64,000 nt of DNA from Micromonospora pisi. GTDB taxonomy: Bacteria; Actinomycetota; Actinomycetes; Mycobacteriales; Micromonosporaceae. Under the pieces are notes generated by a model, which was not told the DNA's origin, ran no database searches, and saw nothing but the letters and a program-made list of their open reading frames with translations. This document shows, piece by piece, positions 54,373 through 62,749 of the stretch (position 1 is its first letter; each line of letters starts with the position of its first letter). The translations under genes and the position numbers were made by a program. The stretch spans positions 1,116,001 through 1,180,000 of the forward strand of contig NZ_RBKT01000001.1 in assembly GCF_003633685.1 (NCBI RefSeq), given 5' to 3'.

Positions 54373-55624
54373 GTGCCGAAAAGCTCATCCGTCCTGGCCG
54401 CAGCCATCTAAATCATCGAGGTGGAAGGCTCCGCTGAAGACGTGGAACCTCTCGGCTGGATCGCGACGGTTGTCTACGTCGAGTACTGCGCGACGAGGGG
54501 GTGTGCTGTTTCGACTGGCCTACCTCGGCGTGACCAACACCCTCGCCCTGCTACGACTGCTACCCATGAGCGACCACGACAAAGACGCCGAAATCCTCGC
54601 GCTCCGGCACCAGATCACGGTCCTCAAACGACAACCGCACGGCGACCGCGTCCAACTCACCCCGGCGGACCGGGCATGGTTGGCCGCCCTGCTACACCCG
54701 TTGCCGCGAACCGCACTGAACCACCCGCGGCTACTGATCCGCCCCGAGACGGTGCTGCGCCGGCACCTGACCGCCCGCCGACACGCCAGACATTCCCACC
54801 CCCACCAACTCGGGCGACCACGAACAGTCCGGTCCATCCGTCGGCTCGTCCTGCGCCTAGCCTCGGAGAACGCCACCTGGGGATACCGCCGCACCCACGG
54901 CGAACTGCTCGTCCTGGGCGTCAAGGTCGCCGCCTCCACCATCTGGAAGATCCTGAAGGATGCCGGAGTCGATCCGGCACCTCAACGCACCAGCAGCACG
55001 TGGGCGGCGTTCCTACGATCCCAGGCGCAGGCCGTCATCGCCGCCGACTTCATCGAAACGACCACCCTGACCGGCGCCCGCCTCTACGTCCTGGCGGTCA
55101 TCGAACACGCCACCCGCCGCATCCGGATCCTCGGCGCCACCACACATCCCACCGCAGCCTGGGTGACCCAGACCGCCCGGAATCTGGTCATGGACCTCGA
55201 AGACGCGAGACGCCCGGTGAAATACCTGATCCGCGACCGGGACGGCAAATACCCGACCCTGTTCGACCGGGTGCCCGCCGACGCCGGCATCACCGTGGTA
55301 CACACAGGCGTCCGGACACCCCGGATGAACGCGATCAAGGAACGCTGGATACGGACCTGCCGACGTGAACTCCTCGACCGGACACTGATTCTCAACCAGC
55401 GACATCTACTACACCCGCTCCGCGAGTACGAGGTCTTCTACAACGAACACAGGCCTCATCAGGGCGTCGCCAACGCCCGGCCACTCGCCCCACTACCCAA
55501 ACCGATCACCGCCCCGGACCGGATCGCCCACCTGAACATCCACCGACGTGACCGCCTCGCCGGCATCATCCACGAGTACGAACATGCCGCCTGACCTGCC
55601 TGGATGACATTTTCGGCAGGTACA
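54368..55624 (+). mobile_element. ISx copy C, full length
   Basis: 1257 bp with inverted ends TGTGAGTGCCGAAAAGCTCA and the complement of TGTACCTGCCGAAAATGTCA. It is the intact reference for the broken copy at 11.6 kb and the fragment at 24.5 kb. The transposase is uninterrupted. Confidence 0.9.
54503..55594 (+). CDS. ISx integrase-core transposase, intact
   Basis: A 363-residue single-frame transposase. GTG 54503 opens LFRLAYLGVTNTLALLRLL, as in the related element at 59.0 kb. The HTH region (LALRHQITVLKRQ, LRLASENATWGYRRTHGEL) leads to a DDE core with Asp in VIAADFIETTT, Asp in LIRDRDGKYPT and Glu in NAIKERWIRTCRREL. It ends HEYEHAA. Likely active. Confidence 0.9.
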   Translation: MLFRLAYLGVTNTLALLRLLPMSDHDKDAEILALRHQITVLKRQPHGDRVQLTPADRAWLAALLHPLPRTALNHPRLLIRPETVLRRHLTARRHARHSHPHQLGRPRTVRSIRRLVLRLASENATWGYRRTHGELLVLGVKVAASTIWKILKDAGVDPAPQRTSSTWAAFLRSQAQAVIAADFIETTTLTGARLYVLAVIEHATRRIRILGATTHPTAAWVTQTARNLVMDLEDARRPVKYLIRDRDGKYPTLFDRVPADAGITVVHTGVRTPRMNAIKERWIRTCRRELLDRTLILNQRHLLHPLREYEVFYNEHRPHQGVANARPLAPLPKPITAPDRIAHLNIHRRDRLAGIIHEYEHAA

Positions 55625-55790
55625 AGGTGTCGGCCTGGTGCTCGCGCGCCGATCATGCCTGCTCAGGCGCGGCGGCGCCGACACGATCCGCGCCGTGGCG
55701 CCAGACGATCTGTTCGAGGTCGCGGCAGCGGTGGCCATGCATGGCTATTTGCGGATGCGTCCGCTCGGCTTGGAATGACACACTCCCGGA
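55625..55790. other. Short region right of ISx copy C
   Basis: Does not continue the interrupted serine recombinase. No gene seen. Confidence 0.35.
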
Positions 55791-56357
55791 GTGGAGAGCT
55801 TCCAGTGCGCGCGGTGCGGGAACGAGTTAAGCGTTCCGTTGCGGCTGGTCGAGATGCCCGCCGGACCGCACTGGTCGCTGCTGGACCACCACCATGTGAA
55901 CCCTCCGCGGCTCCGACCCGGCACCTATGCGATCGACGCGGCCGTCTACGGCCGTGATCAGGTCGTCGGCACGTTCGTGCTTTCGCCCGGCGACGTCCGC
56001 GGCACACGATTCGTCCACGACCTCGTCCAGGTCGGCTGCTGGTCTCTCGTGGGATGGGACCCTTGCGTAGCCTGCGAGAAGTGCGGCGCCTTGGTCGCTT
56101 CTCGAACCGACGACTGCAATGTGGCTCAGGAGACGCGCCTCTATCCATCTATGGTCGTCCGGACGACCTGCGACGATAAGGCCGACACCATCCCAGGCCC
56201 GTTCGCGTTGATCGCCGACTGGGACAACGAAGCGCCCGACACCAGACGACACGGCTGGGTGCCCAAACCCGTCCGGCCGCGACCGGAACTCACCGCCACC
56301 CGCTGGGGCAGCCGAGATGTGAAATCGGATCTCTACCGGGACGACCCACCTGCCTGA
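55791..56357 (+). CDS. Hypothetical protein with N-terminal zinc ribbon
   Basis: A 188-residue protein (GTG start) that opens FQCARCGNELSVPLR and has a second Cys pair in CVACEKCGALV, a probable two-site zinc-ribbon arrangement. The middle (LRPGTYAIDAAVYGRDQVVG, FVLSPGDVRGTRFVHDLV) is beta-rich. I do not recognise a named family. It lies near DUF6193-like and DUF1963 genes, a group often found together as single hypothetical genes. Confidence 0.6.
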   Translation: MESFQCARCGNELSVPLRLVEMPAGPHWSLLDHHHVNPPRLRPGTYAIDAAVYGRDQVVGTFVLSPGDVRGTRFVHDLVQVGCWSLVGWDPCVACEKCGALVASRTDDCNVAQETRLYPSMVVRTTCDDKADTIPGPFALIADWDNEAPDTRRHGWVPKPVRPRPELTATRWGSRDVKSDLYRDDPPA

Positions 56358-56582
56358 CCGAACGGCCAGGATCGGCCCACCATGCGGCATACGGTATCGG
56401 CCGGCACCCCGGCCGCCGCTACCTGGCTCATCGCCGAGAGGCGCACGTTGCCGCATGTTTGATGCAGCTCATGATCGCGGCTGGGACGTGGCACCAGCAG
56501 CTTGACCGACCTGAGCCCGCATAGCAGAGTCGGCCTTCCGCCCCGGACGTGGTTTCCGGTCCGGCTTCCCACTCGAAGCCAA
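56358..56582. other. Intergenic stretch between convergent genes
   Basis: Lies between the zinc-ribbon gene and the 3' end of the DUF6193-like gene. No supported gene. Confidence 0.35.
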
Positions 56583-57353
56583 CTACGCCTGCACGTCCCG
56601 GTCCATCGCCGTGAGCACCAGCGCGACGCTCTCCTGGGCGGGCGCAGGCCCCAGCACACCGGCCACGGAATCCGTGTCCCAACCCGTCCTGCCCATTGGC
56701 CCGTCCGGGTAAAGCTGGCGGCGATCCGCGCCCGCAATCAAGTAGCGGCCCTCGCCGAGCGGCCGTACCCATGCCAATGCCCGGCTCTGTCCGTTGGGCA
56801 CCGATCGCCGGAAGCCGAGATCGTAGTGGCTGGTAAAGACATACAACGCACGCAGCCGTGGCTCACCCGAAGCCGCTACGAGGAAGTCGTGCAGACCGTA
56901 CAGGTGCCGCGCCCGGGGCGGCGGCGGGTCGAGCAGCCGCTGCCACCGAAATGCGATCGCCTCGGCTTCACCGCGTTCGAACGCCTCGGCGAACGGACCG
57001 AAGCTCACGAACGGCCAGGTCGCCCCGAGCTGCCGGAGCCTGGCACCGTCCAGGAACATGGAAATGGCTGCGGCGGCATCCCGGAGATCGGCGGTATGGC
57101 CGTGGGCCATCTGAAAGCCCGGCGTCCAGAAGTCGAGACCGAATGCGCGATCACCGGAAGTCATGTGGACACTCACGTGCCGGTCACCGGCGCGTACGAC
57201 CGCGTGTGTCAACACCCACCCCGGCGACTCCACATGCTGCGCGCGCAGCAGCATGCCAGTCGAGTCGAACTCGTGCTGCAGGGCGCTCCGAAGGTCACCA
57301 GCCGCAGTGACATCTGGATAGTGCGAATAGTCGAGCCCGTCCATTTCCGGCAT
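56583..57353 (-). CDS. DUF6193-like hypothetical protein
   Basis: A 256-residue protein. The pattern HYPDVTAAGDLRSALQHEF, FGLDFWTPGFQMAHGHTADL, and FVSFGPFAEAFERGEAEAIA then WQRLLD matches the DUF6193 family as I remember it, a group of actinobacterial proteins of unknown function sometimes near natural-product genes. ATG 57353 (MPEMDGL) was taken over a longer frame that starts at 57488 with an Arg-rich, low-quality extension. A weak GGGACG precedes it. Confidence 0.6.
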   Translation of the reverse strand: MPEMDGLDYSHYPDVTAAGDLRSALQHEFDSTGMLLRAQHVESPGWVLTHAVVRAGDRHVSVHMTSGDRAFGLDFWTPGFQMAHGHTADLRDAAAAISMFLDGARLRQLGATWPFVSFGPFAEAFERGEAEAIAFRWQRLLDPPPPRARHLYGLHDFLVAASGEPRLRALYVFTSHYDLGFRRSVPNGQSRALAWVRPLGEGRYLIAGADRRQLYPDGPMGRTGWDTDSVAGVLGPAPAQESVALVLTAMDRDVQA

Positions 57354-57476
57354 CGTCCCATCATGACGCGCGCCGCGCTGCCGTCGGGGCCCGGGAGCCA
57401 GCCATCGGCTCTGCGACTCGACATCCGGATCTGCTTGCGATGCGCGCGTCGCTGCAAACTGCGTGCCCGTACGATC

Positions 57477-58370
57477 ATGTCCGTGCACACCACCGCGCTG
57501 GCGCCGGTCGACATGGACGCGGTCTTCCCACAGCTACGTGCGTACAAGCGGACCACCACCCGGCTGCATCCGCGCAAGGGCTCGCCGTCTGTCGACCAAA
57601 GCTCGGTGGGCGGGCCGCAACTGTGGCCAACGGACGAACCATAGCCGACCTGTGGCGACGCGGGTCTGGACGAGCACCCGGCCGGCACCCCGGTGCCCCT
57701 CGTCCCCGTCCTGCAGCTGTTCGCCGAAGATGTCCCAGACCTGCCGTTCCCAGAAGGCTCGGACGCGCTGCAGCTGCTGTGGTGCCCCTTTGACCATTAT
57801 CCCTTCAGCGCGCCTGTTCCTCGGCTGCGCTGGCGACTGCGGTCGACGATCGGACCCCGGCCGGCGGCGATGCCGGCACCGCACCCCGACGCCGACACCC
57901 GGTACGTGCCCTACCCGTGTGGCATCGACCCCGAGCAGGTTGTCGAGTACCCCTCCTACGACCTGCCCGAAGAGGTGTGGTCCCAGATCCGGGACACGAT
58001 AGGCCGTGTCGAGGCCGACACCGGCTGGCAGTACGACACCGACCTGGCGGTCGCCTCCGGCATCAAGATCGGCGGCTACCCCGGCTGGACCCAGTCACCC
58101 GACTGGCCGGTCTGCGCCTGCGGCATCCAGATGCACCACCTGCTCACCGTTGCCAGCTGGGAGTTCAGTCGAGGCGACGAGCACCGTTGGATTCCGATCG
58201 AGGACCGACACTCCATGAACGGCTGGAACTTCGACAGCCCCGATGACCACCCGTGGCGAGCGCTGCAGAACCCCACAGGTCTCATGCTCGGCGACGCCGG
58301 AGGAATCTGCGTCTTCGTCTGCACATCCTGTCCGGACCGCCCCTACGACCACCGATTCGACTGCTCCTAA
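57477..58370 (+). pseudogene. DUF1963-family gene with an in-frame amber codon
   Basis: The 5' part (SVHTTALAPVDMDAVFPQLR, then PSVDQSSVGGPQLWPTDEP) and 3' part (VPVLQLFAEDVPDLPFPEG, then LTVASWEFSRGDEHRWIPIE and LMLGDAGGICVFVCTSC) form one DUF1963 protein of about 297 residues in the same frame, broken by TAG at 57642-57644. The context (DEP-stop-PTCGDAGLDEH) fits a lost Trp, since the family commonly has a Trp-Pro-x-C motif there. Function unknown. Confidence 0.75.
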
Positions 58371-58453
58371 CCCGACCCGCCCAACCCGCCCCCTCCTCTT
58401 CTCCTGCAGTGAGGGTGTGAAGCGGCCCACCAACCCGTGTACGTGGGCAAGCC

Positions 58454-58793
58454 TGAGCACTTCCGACTTTGGGAAGAGGTCCAGACCACGACACGAGCCG
58501 GACGGTGACCGCTTCCGGTTTTCGGAAGCGGTCAGGTCTCCGCATCACTCCTGACCAACGCCTTGATCAAAAAGCTACGTCGACCCACACCTTCGAATCG
58601 AAGGCCACAGAGATCAACTCGGCGCCTGCTCCCAGTTCCGCTCCCAAGGAAACGTTCAGCAGGTCAGAAGCTCCTTACAGACCGCTCCCCCGCACCTGAC
58701 TCCATCAGGAGAGATAGAGAACCGTTGACGTCCGTTCTGCGCCGTTGCACTCTTCATGTCAAGGAACGGTCCGCGACCCTCTGACCAGCACGA
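58454..58793 (+). repeat. 340-bp duplicated non-coding element, right copy
   Basis: Second copy of the element at 51135-51474, including the perfect hairpin TGACCGCTTCCG/CGGAAGCGGTCA at 58506-58534. It is followed after 77 bp by the IS at 58871. Confidence 0.75.
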
Positions 58794-58870
58794 ATGCAAC
58801 GCCCCTGGTAGACGCCAGGACGATCGCAGCAGCTCAACCAGGTTGAACGCCGTTCAGCTCCGTTGGGCGC

Positions 58871-60134
58871 TGTGGGTGCCGACAATCTCATCCGTCCTGG
58901 TCACAGCCATCTTCATGATCGAGGTGGAAGCCGCCGGTGGAGACGCGGAACCTCTCGGCTGGATCGCGATGTTCCGTCTGCGTCGAGCACTGCGCGACGA
59001 TGAGGTGTGCTGTTTCGACTGGCGTACCTCGGCGTGACCAATGCGCTCGCCCTACTACGGCTGCTGCCGATGAGTGACCGCGACAAGGACACAGAGATCC
59101 TCGCACTGCGGCACCAGATCATGGTCCTGCAACGACAACTGCACAGTGACCGGGTCCGGTTCACCCCAGCCGACCGGGCGTGGCTGGCAGTCCTACTACA
59201 CCCGCTACCGCGCGGCGTACTGAACCACCTGCGGCTACTGGTAAGCCCGGACACGGTCCTGCGCTGGCACCGGGATCTGATCGCTCGCCGGCACGCCCGG
59301 CGTTCCCGGCCCCACCAGACCGGACGGCCACGAACCGTCCGGTCGGTCCGCCGGCTGGTCCTGCGCCTGGCCCGGGAGAACAGCACCTGGGGATACCGCA
59401 GGATCCACGGCGAACTGCTCGTGCTGGGCGTCAAGGTCGCCGCGTCCACCGTCTGGGAGATCCTCCACCAGGCGGGTGTCGATCCGGCACCCGAGCGCAC
59501 CACCAGCACGTGGGCCACGTTCCTGCGCACCCAGGCACAGGCCGTCATCGCCGCCGACTTCTTCGAGACGACCACGCTGACCGGGGCCCGCCTCTACGTC
59601 CTCGCGGTCATCGACCATGCCACCCGCCGGGTCCGGATCCTCGGTGCGACTGCGCACCCGACCGCGGCATGGGTGGCCCAGATCGCCCGCAACCTGGTCA
59701 TGGACCTCGAAGACGCGGGCTGCCCGGTGAAGTACCTGATCCGCGACAGGGACGGCAAGTATCCGGCCGCGTTCGACACGATTCTCGCCGACGCCGGCAT
59801 CACCGTGGTACGCACCGGCGTCCGGATACCCCGGATGAACGCGATCATGGAACGCTGGGTACGGACCAGCCGCCGCGAACTCCTCGACCGGACACTGATC
59901 CTTAACCAGCGGCACCTACTGCATGCGCTGCGCGAGTACGAGATCTTCTACAACGAGCACCGCCCGCATCAGGGCATCGCCAACGTCCGACCACTCACAC
60001 CGCTACCCGAACCGATCACCGACCCGCACCGGCTCGACCGCCTGAACATCCGTCGTCGTGACCGCCTCGGCGGCATCCTGCACGAATACGAACATGCGGC
60101 CTGACCTGCCCGGATGACATTTTCGGCAGGTACA
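58871..60134 (+). mobile_element. ISy, full-length IS related to ISx
   Basis: 1264 bp; ends TGTGGGTGCCGACAATCTCA and the complement of TGTACCTGCCGAAAATGTCA. It is clearly homologous to ISx but diverged, with many synonymous and some amino acid differences. The right end lies in the 5' part of a carboxylesterase gene. Confidence 0.87.
59007..60104 (+). CDS. ISy integrase-core transposase, intact
   Basis: A 365-residue DDE transposase from GTG 59007 (LFRLAYLGVTNALALLRLL). HTH region LALRHQIMVLQRQ, then WGYRRIHGELLVLGVKVA; DDE residues in VIAADFFETTT, LIRDRDGKYPA and NAIMERWVRTSRREL; tail LHEYEHAA. No interruption. Confidence 0.9.
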   Translation: MLFRLAYLGVTNALALLRLLPMSDRDKDTEILALRHQIMVLQRQLHSDRVRFTPADRAWLAVLLHPLPRGVLNHLRLLVSPDTVLRWHRDLIARRHARRSRPHQTGRPRTVRSVRRLVLRLARENSTWGYRRIHGELLVLGVKVAASTVWEILHQAGVDPAPERTTSTWATFLRTQAQAVIAADFFETTTLTGARLYVLAVIDHATRRVRILGATAHPTAAWVAQIARNLVMDLEDAGCPVKYLIRDRDGKYPAAFDTILADAGITVVRTGVRIPRMNAIMERWVRTSRRELLDRTLILNQRHLLHALREYEIFYNEHRPHQGIANVRPLTPLPEPITDPHRLDRLNIRRRDRLGGILHEYEHAA

Positions 60135-61402
60135 GGGTCGACGGCGATGTAGTGCGAGCGCTGGGCATTCCATACGCGGAGGCGCCACGGTTCGCTCCTC
60201 CGGGTCAAGTCATGCGATACGAGACACCGGTCAACGCATTCCAGCGAGCGCCGGCCGCGCCACAACTGCCGCCGAAGCTGTTCGATCGGTTGATCGGCCG
60301 CGACGACCTGGGCACGACTGAGAACTGCCAGCGGCTGTCGGTCACCGCACCGGCCACCCTCGGCGATGACGAGCGGCTACCGGTACTGGTCTGGATCCAC
60401 GGCGGCGGCAACGTCGCGGGAGCCGGTGATCTAGCCCAGTACGATCCCCGCGCGTTCGTGGCCGAACAGCGTGTGATCGTCGTCGCGGTCACCTATCGGC
60501 TCGGGATGCTCGGCTTCCTCGGTGACGGCGCCGACGTGCCTGCAAACCTTGGCCTGCTCGACCAGCTGACAGCACTGCGGTGGGTTCGGGACAACATCAC
60601 CGCATTCGGTGGTAACCCCGATTTGGTCACAGTGTTCGGCCAGTCCTCGGGCGCGGACGCGATCGCGCACCTGATGATCAGCGACGGTGCAGAAGGGCTG
60701 TTCCGGCGGGTGATCATGCAGAGTGCCCCACTTGGCGTCACCACGGGCCGAGCCGCCATGACCGACGCGATGCTCGCGGCCGTCGGTGAGTTGTCACGGG
60801 ACGCCCCGGTCGAGGAGATCATAGCGTTGCAGCCGGTGGCGGAGCGGGCAGCGCGACGGTTTGGGATGGCAAGCAGAATGCCGTTCGGGGTGCAGTACGG
60901 ATTCCCGCCGGTACCGGGTGAGGCCGACCGGGATAGGGCCTGGCAAGAGGCGGCCCAGCGCGTCGATGTCTTGATCGGCTGCACTCTGGAGGAGACCGGC
61001 GTAGTCGCGGCCCTCGTTCCAGCCCTCAAGGGCGTGTTCCGATTGCCGGTGATCGGTAGCCGCGCGCGGCGGCTGATCGTGACGCCGTCCACCCGCAGCA
61101 TGTACGACACGCCTGCCCGACGGTTTGTTGTCCGGCACCGAACGGCGGGTGGTCGCGCATCTCGGTACCGCATGACCTGGCGGCCATACGACAACGGTTA
61201 CGGAGCCGCACACCTCACCGACCTGCCACTCTTGCTTGGCACACGCCAGGCATGGCAAGGCGCGGCGCTGCTCGGGTCAACTGACTGGGCTGACGTGGAA
61301 GGCCGGGGTTCCGTCGTTCGCCGTATCTGGGCCGAGTTCGCTAGAACCGGTACGGTGCCAGACATCCAGGCGAACGACACGATCACCGTCCTGCCGGACT
61401 GA
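60135..61402 (+). CDS. Type B carboxylesterase, 5'-truncated by ISy
   Basis: A carboxylesterase/lipase of the type B alpha/beta-hydrolase family, now missing its natural start. The frame continues upstream of the first ATG to the IS edge, reading GRVDGDVVRALGIPYAEAPR, the family opening. The oxyanion region VLVWIHGGGNVAG, the nucleophile elbow FGQSSGADAI (Ser165 counted from the codon at 60152), VRDNITAFGGNPDLVTVFG, and GAAHLTDLPLLLG with the expected His are all present. GTG 60152 might still serve as a start, but only about ten residues are lost and expression would depend on a new promoter, possibly the IS. Confidence 0.75.
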
Positions 61403-61526
61403 CAACGTCTGCCGATCATCACACCCCCTGAGCTTGGCAGCATCCGCTCATCGGCATGGTCGCGCACCCGACACTACGATCTTCGTTACGCTCGGTAATG
61501 CCCGGCTCGTGGCAGTTGCGGAGGTG
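61403..61526. other. Short intergenic region
   Basis: Between the esterase stop and the macro-domain relic. No gene seen. Confidence 0.35.
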
Positions 61527-61808
61527 TCAGTCGCTGCCGAGCGCTGTCGCTTGCGGGCGTTCCCGGGTGTCCTCGTCGAATGCGATGAGTCGTACCCGTT
61601 GAACCGCTGTTGGTGTGGCCTTGAGCGTTGCCACGGCGATCCGGGCTGCCTGGTTGGGAGGGAAGCCACACACGCCGGTGGCGATCGCGGGGAAGGCGAC
61701 GGTCCGGGCGCCGAGTCCGTCGGCGAGTTGCGGGCTGCGTCGGTAGCGGGAGGCTAGGACGTCGGCTTCGCCGTGGTCACCGCCTTCCCAGATCGGCCCG
61801 ACCGGCTG
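61527..61808 (-). pseudogene. Macro-domain (ADP-ribose-binding) C-terminal half
   Basis: Reads VGPIWEGGDHGEADVLASRY, then RTVAFPAIATGVCGFPPNQA and VRLIAFDEDTRER, the second half of a YmdB-type macro domain that removes or binds O-acetyl-ADP-ribose. The first half, with the NAAN-type motif, is absent and is replaced by an unrelated transposase fragment. No start codon. Confidence 0.75.
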
Positions 61809-61915
61809 TAGGCGGCGATGACTTGCTCGGGGTCGGGGTCCGGGAGGTTGGTGATGTGGACCTTGATCCCGGCCAGCGCCCGGTTCTTGGCCTCCAGCGC
61901 ACTTGACATCCTTGG
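61809..61915 (-). mobile_element. IS1634-like transposase fragment
   Basis: Encodes EAKNRALAGIKVHITNLPDP then EQVIAAY, a pattern of the IS1634-like transposase core (ALAGIKGYVTNI...VIASYH). It joins directly to the macro-domain fragment, marking a deletion junction. Confidence 0.5.
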
Positions 61916-61969
61916 CTGCGCCGGTCCGGCGTACGTACCGGTTGCGTTTGACCGGGCTTGCCGGCGACC

Positions 61970-62050
61970 GCGCGGGTAGCCCGGGAGTTGCGGGACGCGA
62001 TCTGCGAGTTCTACCTGCACGCCGGTGTCACCCTCCCCGTCCTCGGCTGA
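61970..62050 (+). other. Short ORF fragment next to the response regulator
   Basis: A plus-strand frame encodes ARVARELRDAICEFYLHAGV then TLPVLG and stop. It has the look of a protein C-terminus but no start or family I recognise. Confidence 0.25.
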
Positions 62051-62053
62051 CTG

Positions 62054-62749
62054 TCAGCTCGGGGTCAACCCGTTCTGGTACGCCCACACCACGGTCTGCA
62101 CCCGGTCCCGTACGCCGATCTTGGTCATCGCCCGCCCGAGGTGTGACTTGACCGTGCTGGTCTCGATAAAGAGTTCGTCGGCGATCTCGTTGTTGGACAG
62201 CCCTTTGGCGAGCAACCGTACGATCTCGGCTTCGCGCGGGGTGAGCTGGTGCGCCGCCGCGGACTCGGGCGGTGCCGCCGGTCGCCGCCGGGCGAACTCC
62301 GAGATCACCCGGCGGGTCACGGCCTGGTCGACGAGACCGTAGCCGTTCGCCAGCCGACGGATCGCGTCGATCAGGTCCTCCGGCTCGCAGTCTTTGAGGA
62401 TGAAGCCACTGGCCCCGGATTCGAGTGCGCCGAAGACGTACTCGTCGAGGTCGAACGTGGTCACCACCAGGATGGCTGGCGGCGACTCGGGCGAGCCGGC
62501 GAGGATCTCGCGGGTCGCGGTGAGCCCGTCGCCGCCGGGCATCCGGACATCCATGCAGATGACGTCGGGGCGCAGCCGGGCGGCCACCGCCACCGCGGAC
62601 GATCCGCTGGACGCCTCCGCCACCACCTCGATGTCGTCCGCCTGCGCCAGGAGCACCCGGAAACCAGCCCGCACCACCGTCTGGTCGTCGACCAGCATCA
62701 CTCGGATCGTCCCAGCGCCAGTCTCGGCCCCATTCCCAGAACCGCTCAC
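62054..62749 (-). CDS. NarL/FixJ-family response regulator
   Basis: A 231-residue regulator. The receiver domain opens IRVMLVDDQTVVRAGFRVLL, with the phospho-acceptor Asp67 in ICMDVRMPGGDG. A LuxR helix-turn-helix follows (LTPREAEIVRLLAKGLSNNE, then STVKSHLGRAMTKIG). It overlaps the upstream kinase gene by 4 bp (GTGA), so the pair is translationally coupled. Signal and target genes unknown. Confidence 0.92.
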   Translation of the reverse strand: MSGSGNGAETGAGTIRVMLVDDQTVVRAGFRVLLAQADDIEVVAEASSGSSAVAVAARLRPDVICMDVRMPGGDGLTATREILAGSPESPPAILVVTTFDLDEYVFGALESGASGFILKDCEPEDLIDAIRRLANGYGLVDQAVTRRVISEFARRRPAAPPESAAAHQLTPREAEIVRLLAKGLSNNEIADELFIETSTVKSHLGRAMTKIGVRDRVQTVVWAYQNGLTPS

